Positions 40,895 through 48,348 of a stretch of 64,000 nucleotides of DNA are shown piece by piece; the stretch's first letter is position 1, and each line of letters begins with the position of its first letter. The DNA comes from Actinomadura sp. WMMA1423 (lineage in GTDB: Bacteria; Actinomycetota; Actinomycetes; Streptosporangiales; Streptosporangiaceae): contig NZ_CP041244.1 in the NCBI RefSeq assembly GCF_006547145.1, positions 5,580,001 to 5,644,000 of the forward strand. Reading direction: 5' to 3'. A program made the translations under genes and the position numbers. The notes under the pieces are model-generated. The model searched no databases. It saw only the letters and a program-made list of their open reading frames with translations, and was not told the DNA's origin.

Positions 40895-41428
40895 TCAATC
40901 CCGGGCGGAGGAGCGGCGCAGCCAGGCGACGGTGCCGGCCGCGGCCGCGAGGACCAGGGCGATCAGGCCGATCCAGAGCCAGCCCGACGAACCGCCCGAA
41001 TCCCCGGTGGACGCCGCCTTCGTCCGCGCCGGCGCCGGAGCGGCGGGCTGACCGGAAGCGGACGAGCCCTTCACGGTGAACGTGTAGGTGCCCTCGACCG
41101 GATGGCCGTCCGACGCGACGACGCGCCAGCCCACGGTGTACTCGCCGTCGGGCAGCGCGCCGTTCACCGCCTGGGTGACCCTGTTGTCGACCGCCCGCGC
41201 CGAACCGGCCTGGTACTGCCTGCGCGACCCGTCGGTCACGACCACGCGCGGCAGCCGCACCGGATCGGTGTACGTCAGGACGATCTGGGACGGGGGCGCG
41301 ACGGCCGAGCCCTTCTCCGGGGCGGCCGAGGCCAGCGCGGTGTGCGCCGACGCCGGGACCGCGGTCGTCGCCAGGACGGCCGTGAGCGCCGCGGTGCCCG
41401 CCGCCCCGCGGAGCAGCGCCCGGATCAT
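40895..41428 (-). CDS. CopC-domain copper-resistance protein, membrane anchored
   Basis: This 177-residue protein has a signal peptide ending at SASAH, so the mature N-terminus is the conserved Cu(II)-binding His. It continues with TALASAAPEKGS and VASDGHPVEGTYTFTV, both CopC hallmarks. A Ser/Pro/Gly linker and one C-terminal membrane segment with a basic tail (VAWLRRSSARD) anchor it outside the membrane. The ATG overlaps the YcnI-like gene as ATGA. Together the two handle extracytoplasmic copper. Confidence 0.9.
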   Translation of the reverse strand: MIRALLRGAAGTAALTAVLATTAVPASAHTALASAAPEKGSAVAPPSQIVLTYTDPVRLPRVVVTDGSRRQYQAGSARAVDNRVTQAVNGALPDGEYTVGWRVVASDGHPVEGTYTFTVKGSSASGQPAAPAPARTKAASTGDSGGSSGWLWIGLIALVLAAAAGTVAWLRRSSARD

Positions 41429-42135
41429 GCCCGGCTCCGCGCCCGGCTCAGGCCGTAGGCGCCGACCGCGATGCCGGCCGCGCCGGCCGCGATGCCGATG
41501 CCGCCGAGCAGCCGGGCCGTCCCGTCGTCGGGCGACGCGGACGACGCCGCGGCGGCGGGCTTCACCTGCGCGGTCAGGCCGGCCGCGGCCGTCGCGCCCT
41601 TGGGGAGGAGCTTCAGCACCGGCGAGGGGTGCTCCGGCTCGTTCGCCCCCTCGGCGGGGGGCTGGTCCCACTTGACGACCTCGCCGCCGGAGTAGGTCTG
41701 GTCGGCCTTGAACACGAGCTGGTCGGTGTCGGTGGGCAGCGGCCCCATCGAGACGTCGAACTCCTCGAACCGGCCCGGCTCGATCTTGCCGCCGGACCAG
41801 GTGATCTTCGTGACGGCCTCGGTCAGCTCGCCGCCCTCGGTCTTCAGAGGCTCGGGCAGCTTGGACTTCTCCACCTTCACCGTCCAGCCCGGCAGCGGCC
41901 GGACCGACACCGACGACAGCGGGTGGTCGACCGGCAGGTTCACCACCAGCTTGGTGGTGGAGGCGTCGTCGCGCTCGTTCGGCACGCGGAACGAGACCTT
42001 GGAGTACGAGCCCTGCTCGGCGGTCTTGGGGTTGACGCTGACGTGCGCGGCCGCCGCCGTCGCCAGGCCGGCCACGGACAGTGCGGCGAGGGACACGACG
42101 GCGCCGGCGCGCCGGGCATGCGGAATGAAGGACAT
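41425..42135 (-). CDS. YcnI-like DUF1775 copper-binding protein
   Basis: This 236-residue secreted protein has a signal peptide ending at AAAAH. The mature HVSVNPKTAEQGSYSKVSFRVPNER start is the DUF1775/YcnI signature, where the N-terminal His helps bind copper. The conserved Trp in DQPP-type strands (VVKWDQPPAEGANEPEHPSPVL) is also present. A C-terminal hydrophobic segment with RARSRA forms a membrane anchor. It is coupled to the CopC gene and probably forms part of a copper handling operon with the downstream genes. Confidence 0.9.
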   Translation of the reverse strand: MSFIPHARRAGAVVSLAALSVAGLATAAAAHVSVNPKTAEQGSYSKVSFRVPNERDDASTTKLVVNLPVDHPLSSVSVRPLPGWTVKVEKSKLPEPLKTEGGELTEAVTKITWSGGKIEPGRFEEFDVSMGPLPTDTDQLVFKADQTYSGGEVVKWDQPPAEGANEPEHPSPVLKLLPKGATAAAGLTAQVKPAAAASSASPDDGTARLLGGIGIAAGAAGIAVGAYGLSRARSRA

Positions 42136-42210
42136 TGCGGAACTCCGTTCGAGTCGTACGGGAATGACCGGGCGCCGCGAGCCGGCGTCCGGTGGCGTAC
42201 GGCGCTCCGC

Positions 42211-42855
42211 TCAGAGGTGAGCGAGCGCCCTCGAACGCGTCGGGGGTCCCCGCCGGACGACCTGGTGCCGCAGGACCCGCCCGACGGCGGTGACGGCGGC
42301 GGCCGCCGGGGCGGTCCGGCAGGGGCGGGCCGGAGGCTCGGCCGGTTCGACGGCGAGCAGGGCCAGCAGAAGCCGGATCGGGCGGTCGGCGAGCGCGGCG
42401 ACCCGCCGGGCGAGCGACCAGGCGGCCCGCTCGCCGCGCCGCAGCCACCACGCGGCCACGAGCGCGGCCGTGCAGTGCGCGAGCGTCATGACCAGGCCGT
42501 TCCCGCCGTGCCCGGCGGGGATCGCGGCGGGCTCCATCGCGCCCGTCATCGCCGCGTGCGTGTCGGGCGCGGCGTGGGCGGAGGAGGTGGCCGCCGTGAA
42601 CAGCGTGTGCAGGGCGAACTGCCCGCCGAGGAGCCCGCCCATGATGGTCGCGAGCGAGCGCTCGTGGCCCGCCAGTATCAGCGTCACGCCGAGGACGGCG
42701 CAGAACCCCGTGATCGCCGCCCAGGCCGGCACCGCCGCGCCGCCCGCCAGGACGTGCCCGAGGGTCGCGAGCGTCGCGCACACGGTGGCGAACACCACCG
42801 CGCGCGCTGCCCGGAACAGCGGCCGCGGCGCATGGGGGGTCATGGCGGTGACCAT
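42211..42855 (-). CDS. Membrane protein of the copper locus, unknown function
   Basis: This protein of about 214 residues has five or so hydrophobic segments, a His-rich loop region (SSAHAAPDTHAAMTG, PAGHGGNGLV, LAHCTAALV) and an Arg-rich C-terminal tail. It lies 75 bases before the YcnI-like gene on the same strand, and such small membrane proteins commonly accompany YcnI/CopC. The His/Met/Cys content suits metal binding, but no family was recognised. The start at ATG 42855 is uncertain; an in-frame ATG at 42843 and others upstream are possible. Confidence 0.65.
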   Translation of the reverse strand: MVTAMTPHAPRPLFRAARAVVFATVCATLATLGHVLAGGAAVPAWAAITGFCAVLGVTLILAGHERSLATIMGGLLGGQFALHTLFTAATSSAHAAPDTHAAMTGAMEPAAIPAGHGGNGLVMTLAHCTAALVAAWWLRRGERAAWSLARRVAALADRPIRLLLALLAVEPAEPPARPCRTAPAAAAVTAVGRVLRHQVVRRGPPTRSRALAHL

Positions 42856-42963
42856 CGTCCCATCCCCCGCGCGGGATGCGCAGCCGCCCCCGGACATTCC
42901 GCTGACACGCCCAACATCTTGGGGTTGTGCGTTGATCGTCAACTAGATGTAGGGTTCAACCCC

Positions 42964-43152
42964 GTGCTGGTCCGCCCCCGCCGTTCGCGGCGGGGGCGGC
43001 GTGAGAGGGAACCCGGTGCGAGTCCGGGACTGCCCCGCAGCGGTGAGCGGGAACGACCGCCGTCATGAGCACTGGGCCGCAAGGCCCGGGAAGCGACGGC
43101 CAGTAGGACGCCTCGTGAGAGGCGGCGCCCGCGAGTCCGAAGACCTGCCCGC
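42964..43152 (+). ncRNA. Cobalamin (B12) riboswitch upstream of nrdAB
   Basis: The conserved elements of the adenosylcobalamin riboswitch are present: GGGAACCCGGTGCGAGTCC-GGGACTGCCCCGCAGCGGTGAGCGGG (43008-43052 region), a central GCACTGGGCC arm, the CCGGGAAGCGACGGCCAGTAGG box and CGCGAGTCCGAAGACCTGCC at the 3' side. It ends about 140 bases before nrdA. In Streptomyces this riboswitch shuts off the class I ribonucleotide reductase when B12 is available for the class II enzyme, so a class II nrdJ probably exists elsewhere. Confidence 0.93.
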
Positions 43153-43153
43153 A

Positions 43154-43282
43154 CGCGAGGCCGGGTGACCGGCCTCATCCGGGGCGTCCCGGATCGACAC
43201 GTCCAGGCCTCGCGGGTGGGCCGGGGGCGGAGCGCGGCCTGCCGCCGCGCGCCGTTCGCATGCCTCCGCGAGGCGGCATGCG
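43154..43282 (+). promoter_or_regulatory. Riboswitch expression platform with competing hairpins
   Basis: CGCGAGGCC (43154-43162) can pair with GGCCTCGCG (43206-43214), or its right half can pair locally as GAGGCCGG (43157-43164) with CCGGCCTC (43169-43176); the two are mutually exclusive. Another hairpin is ATCCGGG/CCCGGAT (43177-43194). A last hairpin, CGCATGCC/GGCATGCG (43257-43282), ends two bases before the nrdA ribosome binding site. Switching between these could control termination or translation. Confidence 0.6.
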
Positions 43283-43295
43283 AGGGGAGATGCAC

Positions 43296-45716
43296 GTGAC
43301 ACAGGCTCTGGCCGCGCCGCCCGCGCGGATCACGACCGAGGTCCAGGCGGCCTGCGAGGCGGTACCGGGGGCCGAGGCCGGACGGGTGCTGGCCGCGGTC
43401 CGTTCCGCCGACGGGCTGGACGCGGCAGCGCTGCGGGACCTCGCGATCGGGGAGGCCGCCGCGCTCATCCCCGCCGAGCCCGGGTACTCCAAGGTGGCCG
43501 CGCGGCTGCTCGGCGGCCGGATCCGGGACGAGGCCGCCTCCGCCGGCGTGCGGACGTTCGCCGAGTCGGTCGCCGCCGCGCACCGCGAGGGCCTCCTGGC
43601 CGACGACCTGGCCGCCTTCGTCGCCGCGAACGCCGCGGCGCTCGACGCGCTCATCGACACGGCTTCGGGAGGCACGGGGGGACGTGCCGGCTCGGAGGGC
43701 GCGTTCGGCGCCGACGACCGGTTCGAGTACTTCGGGCTCCGGACCGTCTACGACCGGTACCTGCTCAGGCACCCGAAGTCGCGGCTCGTCCTGGAGCGGC
43801 CGCAGCACTTCTTCCTACGGGTCGCTTGCGGGCTCGCAGTTCCCGACGGTGTCGGGCCGGGGGGCGTGGGGGGTCGGCCCCCCTCGGGCGACACTGTTCC
43901 CGACGGAGTCGGGCCGGGGGGCGTGGGGGGTCGGCCCCCCTCGGGCGACACCGTCGATGAGGCCGCGGAGCTTTACGGGCTGCTCAGCACGCTTTCGTAC
44001 CTGCCCAGCTCGCCGACGCTGTTCAACTCCGGGGCCCGCCGCCCGCAGCTCTCGTCGTGCTTCCTGCTCGACTCCCCGCGCGACGAGCTGGAGTCGATCT
44101 ACGACCGGTACGGGCAGGTCGCGCGGCTCAGCAAGTACGCGGGCGGCATCGGCATCTCCTGGACGAGGGTCCGGTCGCGGGGCTCGCTGATCCGGGGCAC
44201 CAACGGGCACTCCAACGGGATCGTCCCCTGGCTGCGCACGCTCGACTCGTCCGTCGCCGCCGTGAACCAGGGCGGTCGCCGCAAGGGCGCCGCGTGCGTC
44301 TACCTGGAGCCGTGGCACGCCGACGTCGAGGAGTTCCTGGAACTGCGCGACAACACCGGCGAGGACGCGCGCCGCACCCACAACCTGAACCTGGCCAACT
44401 GGATCCCGGACGAGTTCATGCGCCGCGTCGAGGCCGACGCGACATGGTCGCTGTTCGACCCGAAGGAGGTCCCCGAGCTGGTCGACCTGTGGGGCGACGA
44501 GTTCGACGAGGCGTACCGGGCGGCGGAGCGGGAGGGCCGGTTCGTCCGGCAGATCCCGGCGCGCAAGCTGTACGGGCGGATGATGCGGACGCTCGCCGAG
44601 ACGGGCAACGGCTGGATGACGTTCAAGGACGCCGCCAACCGCGCCTGCAACCAGACCGCCGAGCCGGGCAAGGTCGTCCACCTGTCGAACCTCTGCACCG
44701 AGATCCTGGAGGTGACGGGCGACGGCGAGGCGGCCGTCTGCAACCTCGGGTCGGTGAACCTGGCCGCGCACGTCGGGCCGGCGGGCGTCGACTGGGAGCG
44801 GCTCCGCTCGACGGTCCGCACCGCCGTCCGGTTCCTGGACCGCACCATCGACCGGGGTTTCTACCCCACGCCCGAGGCGGAGAAGGCGAACCGCCGGTGG
44901 CGGCCGGTCGGGCTGGGCGTGATGGGCCTCGCGGACGTGTTCTTCATGCTCCGCCTGCCCTTCGACTCGGACGAGGCGCGCGAGCTGTCCACGCGCATCG
45001 CCGAGGAGATCGCGCTGGCCGCCTACAACGCGTCCGCCGACCTGGCCGCCGTCCACGGGCCGCTGCCCGCCTACGGCATGACCCGCACCGCGCGCGGGAG
45101 CCTCCACCCGGACCACTTCCCGGACGCGGAGCCGTCCCGCCGCGCCGACTGGGACGCGCTCCGCGCCAGGGTCGCGGAGGTGGGCCTGCGCAACTCGCTG
45201 CTCGTCGCGATCGCGCCGACCGCGACGATCGCGTCCATCGCGGGCTGCTACGAGTGCGTCGAGCCGCAGGTGTCCAACCTGTTCAAGCGCGAGACGCTGT
45301 CGGGCGAGTTCCTGCAGATCAACCGCTACCTGGTGGAGGACCTGAAGTCGCTCGGGCTGTGGACGCCGGCCGTCCGCGAGGCGGTCAAGAAGGCGAACGG
45401 GTCCGTCCAGGGGCTCGTCGACCTGCCGGAGGAGATGCTGTCGCTCTACCGGACTGCCTGGGAGCTGCCGCAGAAGGCGCTCATCGACCTCGCCGCCGCC
45501 CGCACCCCGTACATCGACCAGTCGCAGTCGCTGAACCTGTTCATGGAGACGCCGACGATCGGCAAGCTCTCCTCGATGTACGCCTACGCGTGGCGGGCCG
45601 GGCTCAAGACGACGTACTACCTGCGGTCCCGTCCGGCGACGCGGATCGCGCAGACGACGGTCGCCGCTGCCGTCTGCTCCCTGGAGAACCCCGAGACCTG
45701 CGAGGCGTGCCAGTGA
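43296..45716 (+). CDS. nrdA: Class I ribonucleotide reductase large subunit
   Basis: This 806-residue enzyme reduces ribonucleotides to deoxyribonucleotides with NrdB. Visible are the redox Cys in SSCFLLDS, NLCTEI with its radical Cys, VCNLGSVNL, the SNL/TATIASIAG regions and the C-terminal relay CEACQ. The N-terminus resembles an ATP cone missing its first beta hairpin, so allosteric control may differ. Residues 182-219 are two in-frame 19-residue copies of VPDGVGPGGVGGRPPSGDT placed between FLRVACGLA and DEAAELYGLL; homologues lack them. The GTG at 43296 lies six bases after GGGGAG. Confidence 0.92.
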   Translation: MTQALAAPPARITTEVQAACEAVPGAEAGRVLAAVRSADGLDAAALRDLAIGEAAALIPAEPGYSKVAARLLGGRIRDEAASAGVRTFAESVAAAHREGLLADDLAAFVAANAAALDALIDTASGGTGGRAGSEGAFGADDRFEYFGLRTVYDRYLLRHPKSRLVLERPQHFFLRVACGLAVPDGVGPGGVGGRPPSGDTVPDGVGPGGVGGRPPSGDTVDEAAELYGLLSTLSYLPSSPTLFNSGARRPQLSSCFLLDSPRDELESIYDRYGQVARLSKYAGGIGISWTRVRSRGSLIRGTNGHSNGIVPWLRTLDSSVAAVNQGGRRKGAACVYLEPWHADVEEFLELRDNTGEDARRTHNLNLANWIPDEFMRRVEADATWSLFDPKEVPELVDLWGDEFDEAYRAAEREGRFVRQIPARKLYGRMMRTLAETGNGWMTFKDAANRACNQTAEPGKVVHLSNLCTEILEVTGDGEAAVCNLGSVNLAAHVGPAGVDWERLRSTVRTAVRFLDRTIDRGFYPTPEAEKANRRWRPVGLGVMGLADVFFMLRLPFDSDEARELSTRIAEEIALAAYNASADLAAVHGPLPAYGMTRTARGSLHPDHFPDAEPSRRADWDALRARVAEVGLRNSLLVAIAPTATIASIAGCYECVEPQVSNLFKRETLSGEFLQINRYLVEDLKSLGLWTPAVREAVKKANGSVQGLVDLPEEMLSLYRTAWELPQKALIDLAAARTPYIDQSQSLNLFMETPTIGKLSSMYAYAWRAGLKTTYYLRSRPATRIAQTTVAAAVCSLENPETCEACQ
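43839..43952 (+). repeat. Tandem 57-nt repeat within nrdA
   Basis: Two adjacent 57-base copies (43839-43895 and 43896-43952) differ at two positions (T/A and T/C). Each encodes 19 residues in frame and contains the strong hairpin GGGGGGTCGGCCCCCC. The G-rich core is the same as that at 22424-22450, so this is a dispersed repeat that has entered and duplicated within a coding sequence. Confidence 0.9.
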
Positions 45717-46735
45717 ACGAGCGATCGGAGGGGCGGGGCATGCTCCTCGACCCCGGCATGGACCTGACGCTGCGGCCGATGCGCTACCCCGACTTCTACG
45801 AGCGGTACCGGGCGGCGATCCGCAACACCTGGACGGTCGAGGAGGTCGACCTCGCCTCCGACATGGCGGACCTCGCGCGGCTCACCCCCGCCGAGCTGCA
45901 CCTGGTCAACCGGCTCGTCGCGTTCTTCGCCACCGGCGACTCGATCGTGGCGAACAACCTCGTGCTCAACCTCTACAGGCACGTGAACGCGCCGGAGGCC
46001 CGGCTCTACCTGTCGAGGCAGCTATATGAGGAGGCCGTGCACGTACAGTTCTATCTCACCCTCCTGGACACCTATCTGCCCGATTCGGACGAGCGCGCCA
46101 AGGCGTTCGCGGCGATCGAGCACATCCCGTCCATCCGGGCCAAGGCGGAGTTCTGCTTCCGCTGGATCGACTCGCTCGGCTCCCTGGACGAGCTCCGCAC
46201 CGCCGCCGACCGCCGGGCGTTCCTGCTGAACCTCATCTGCTTCGCGGCGTGCATCGAGGGGTTGTTCTTCTACGGTGCGTTCGCCTACGTGTACTGGCTC
46301 CGGTCGCGGGGTCTGCTGAACGGCCTCGCGTCCGGGACCAACTGGGTGTTCCGGGACGAGTCCATGCACATGGAGTTCGCGTTCTCCGTGGTCGACACCG
46401 TCCGGGCGGAGGAGCCCGCGCTGTTCGACGCCGAGCTGACGGCGCAGGTCGCCACGATGGTGGAGGAGGCCGTCCAGGCGGAACTCGCCTTCGCCCGCGA
46501 CCTGTGCGGGGAGGGCCTGCCCGGAATGAGCGCGGACGACATGCGCGCCTACCTCGAGTACGTCGCGGACCAGCGGCTCGTCCGGCTCGGGCTGCCGGCG
46601 CGCTACGGCACCGCGAACCCGTTCGCGTTCATGGAGTTGCAGGACGTCCAGGAGCTGTCGAACTTCTTCGAAAGGCGCGTTTCGGCCTACCAGATCGGGG
46701 TCGAGGGGACGGTGGCGCTCGACGAGGCGTTCTGA
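45713..46735 (+). CDS. nrdB: Class I ribonucleotide reductase small subunit
   Basis: This 340-residue di-metal protein carries the radical for NrdA. Ligand motifs are Asp in ATGDSIV, YEEAVHVQFY, LICFAACIEGLFFY and RDESMHMEF. The Tyr four residues after the His of EAVH matches the radical Tyr122 of E. coli NrdB, so this is a Tyr-radical, Fe or Mn type class I protein. The GTG at 45713 overlaps the nrdA stop as GTGA. It is controlled together with nrdA by the B12 riboswitch. Confidence 0.93.
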   Translation: MNERSEGRGMLLDPGMDLTLRPMRYPDFYERYRAAIRNTWTVEEVDLASDMADLARLTPAELHLVNRLVAFFATGDSIVANNLVLNLYRHVNAPEARLYLSRQLYEEAVHVQFYLTLLDTYLPDSDERAKAFAAIEHIPSIRAKAEFCFRWIDSLGSLDELRTAADRRAFLLNLICFAACIEGLFFYGAFAYVYWLRSRGLLNGLASGTNWVFRDESMHMEFAFSVVDTVRAEEPALFDAELTAQVATMVEEAVQAELAFARDLCGEGLPGMSADDMRAYLEYVADQRLVRLGLPARYGTANPFAFMELQDVQELSNFFERRVSAYQIGVEGTVALDEAF

Positions 46736-46790
46736 ACCTTCCAGAACGGGCAGTCGTTGGACGGTAAAGGCCAGCCCAAGGAGGAAGCAC

Positions 46791-46949
46791 GTGCCGCTCA
46801 TGGACAAGATCATGCGATTCGCCCGGAGCCCGCAGGGGCGCAAGGCGCGGGCGCGGGCGGAACGGCTCGCCCGGGACCCCCGCACGCAGGCGAAGGTCCG
46901 GGGACTGCTGTCACGCGGCCGCGGCCGGGGCGGCGGCCGCCGCTACTGA
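46791..46949 (+). CDS. Small basic protein of unknown function
   Basis: A 52-residue open frame starts at GTG 46791 with GGAGGA five bases before it and lies 55 bases after nrdB. The product is strongly basic (DKIMRFARSPQGRKARARAERL, then a C-terminal Arg/Gly tail RGRGRGGGRRY). Small proteins with an FARSPQGR-type core are widespread in actinobacteria and may bind nucleic acid; no function is known to me. It may be co-transcribed with nrdAB. Confidence 0.7.
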   Translation: MPLMDKIMRFARSPQGRKARARAERLARDPRTQAKVRGLLSRGRGRGGGRRY

Positions 46950-47065
46950 CCGAGGACGACCGGCCTCCCGGCCCCGACCGACCCGACCCCGAAATCTGAC
47001 ACCGAGCACCGGACCCGTCCCCGCCCCGGGGGCGGGTCCGCCTCGTGTTGCGCACTGGACGTAAC

Positions 47066-47080
47066 TGCAACTTATTTGCA
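47066..47080 (+). promoter_or_regulatory. Nur box (TGCAA-N5-TTGCA) before the superoxide dismutase gene
   Basis: TGCAA (47066-47070), five bases CTTAT, and TTGCA (47076-47080) match exactly the Nur consensus tGCaa-N5-ttGCa described for the Streptomyces sodF promoter. It ends 11 bases before the start codon. Nur with nickel represses Fe-SOD while a nickel SOD is made. Confidence 0.78.
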
Positions 47081-47091
47081 ATAGTGGCCGC

Positions 47092-47715
47092 ATGGCCGAC
47101 TACACGCTTCCCGACCTGCCCTACGACTACGCCGCCCTGGAGCCGGCGATCACCGGCGAGATCCTGGAGCTGCACCACTCCAGGCACCACGCCGCCTACG
47201 TCAAGGGCGCCAACGACACGCTGGAGAGGCTCGCCGAGGCGCGCGAGAAGGAGCAGTTCGGCGGGCTGGTCGGCCTGGAGAAGACGTTCGCGTTCAACCT
47301 CTCCGGCCACGTCCTGCACTCGATCTTCTGGGACAACCTGTCACCGGACGGCGGCGACCGCCCGGACGGGGAGCTCGCGGCGGCCATCGACGAGCACTTC
47401 GGGACGTTCGAGGCCTTCCAGAAGCAGCTCACTACCGCGACCTCCACCGTGCAGGGCTCCGGCTGGGGCGTCCTCGCATGGGAGCCGCTGGGCGGGCGCC
47501 TCGTCGTCGAGCAGGTCTACGACCACCACGGCAACGTCGGCATGGGCGCGACCCCGCTGCTGGTCTTCGACGCCTGGGAGCACGCCTACTACCTCCAATA
47601 CCGCAACGTCCGCCCGGACTACGTGGAGAAGCTCTGGTCGCTCGTGAACTGGACGGACGTGAAGGCCCGCTTCGACGCGGCCCGCACCCCGTCCGGTACC
47701 GCTGCGGCCCGATAG
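47092..47715 (+). CDS. Fe/Mn superoxide dismutase, SodF-like
   Basis: This 207-residue enzyme dismutates superoxide in the cytoplasm. Metal ligands are His28 (LHHSRHH), the second His of GHVLHSIFW, Asp and His of DAWEHAYYL. The TLPDLPYDYAALEP start is typical. The start codon lies only 11 bases after the Nur box and has no ribosome binding site, so the messenger is probably nearly leaderless. Nickel repression implies that a nickel SOD is encoded elsewhere; whether Fe or Mn is bound cannot be decided. Confidence 0.95.
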   Translation: MADYTLPDLPYDYAALEPAITGEILELHHSRHHAAYVKGANDTLERLAEAREKEQFGGLVGLEKTFAFNLSGHVLHSIFWDNLSPDGGDRPDGELAAAIDEHFGTFEAFQKQLTTATSTVQGSGWGVLAWEPLGGRLVVEQVYDHHGNVGMGATPLLVFDAWEHAYYLQYRNVRPDYVEKLWSLVNWTDVKARFDAARTPSGTAAAR

Positions 47716-47931
47716 ACGGCGGCGTCCGTGCGGCACCGCTGAGGGGCGGCGTTCACCTGGCCGGGATCGTGCTCAGAACCTTTCCTCGCGGCCTGGTGAA
47801 CGCCGCTTCCCCCTCTCCGGCCGCGCGCCTGTTGGGCGGGGGCACTTGCGCGGGCGGGTGACATTTTGCGGGGGCACCGTTGTGCCCGGCCGATGCGGCG
47901 ACGCCAGGACACCGCCCCTACGCTGCTCCTC

Positions 47932-48348
47932 ATGACCGGCGAGTACCTGTACTGGGAGAACGTCCCGACGCGGTGGAAGGACAACGACGTCTACGGGCAC
48001 GTCAACAACGTCGTCCACTACTCGCTGATGGACACCGTCATCAACGAGTGGATGATCCGGACCGCCGGTTTCGACCCGGCGTCGTCCGGTTCGATCGCGC
48101 TCTGCGTGGAGTCCCACTGCGAGTACAAGGCCGAGGTGGCGTTCCCCGACATGATCCGCGTCGGGCTGCGCGTCGGGAAGCTCGGCCGTTCCAGCGTCCG
48201 GTGGGAGGTCGGCATGCTGCGCGGTTCGGACGGCGCGCTCGTGGCCGAGGGCCACTTCGTGCACGTCTTCGTCGACCGGGACACCCGCCGCCCGGTCGAG
48301 ATCACCGGAGCGGTCCGCACCGAGATGCAGAAGCTGCTCGCCGCATGA
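47932..48348 (+). CDS. Hot-dog fold acyl-CoA thioesterase
   Basis: This 138-residue protein belongs to the 4-hydroxybenzoyl-CoA thioesterase/YbgC group, with the catalytic segment RWKDNDVYGHVNNVVHYSLMD (Asp nucleophile/base and following GHVNN). It hydrolyses acyl-CoA thioesters. The start is set at ATG 47932; an upstream GTG is in frame, but the fold begins here. Its stop overlaps the dehydrogenase start as ATGA, so the two are translationally coupled and may act on one substrate series. Confidence 0.88.
   Translation: MTGEYLYWENVPTRWKDNDVYGHVNNVVHYSLMDTVINEWMIRTAGFDPASSGSIALCVESHCEYKAEVAFPDMIRVGLRVGKLGRSSVRWEVGMLRGSDGALVAEGHFVHVFVDRDTRRPVEITGAVRTEMQKLLAA

Noticed and set aside
44057..46735. 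A long plus-strand frame starting inside nrdA
   Set aside because: Only the last 341 codons (from 45713) are nrdB; the rest is a shadow frame of nrdA.
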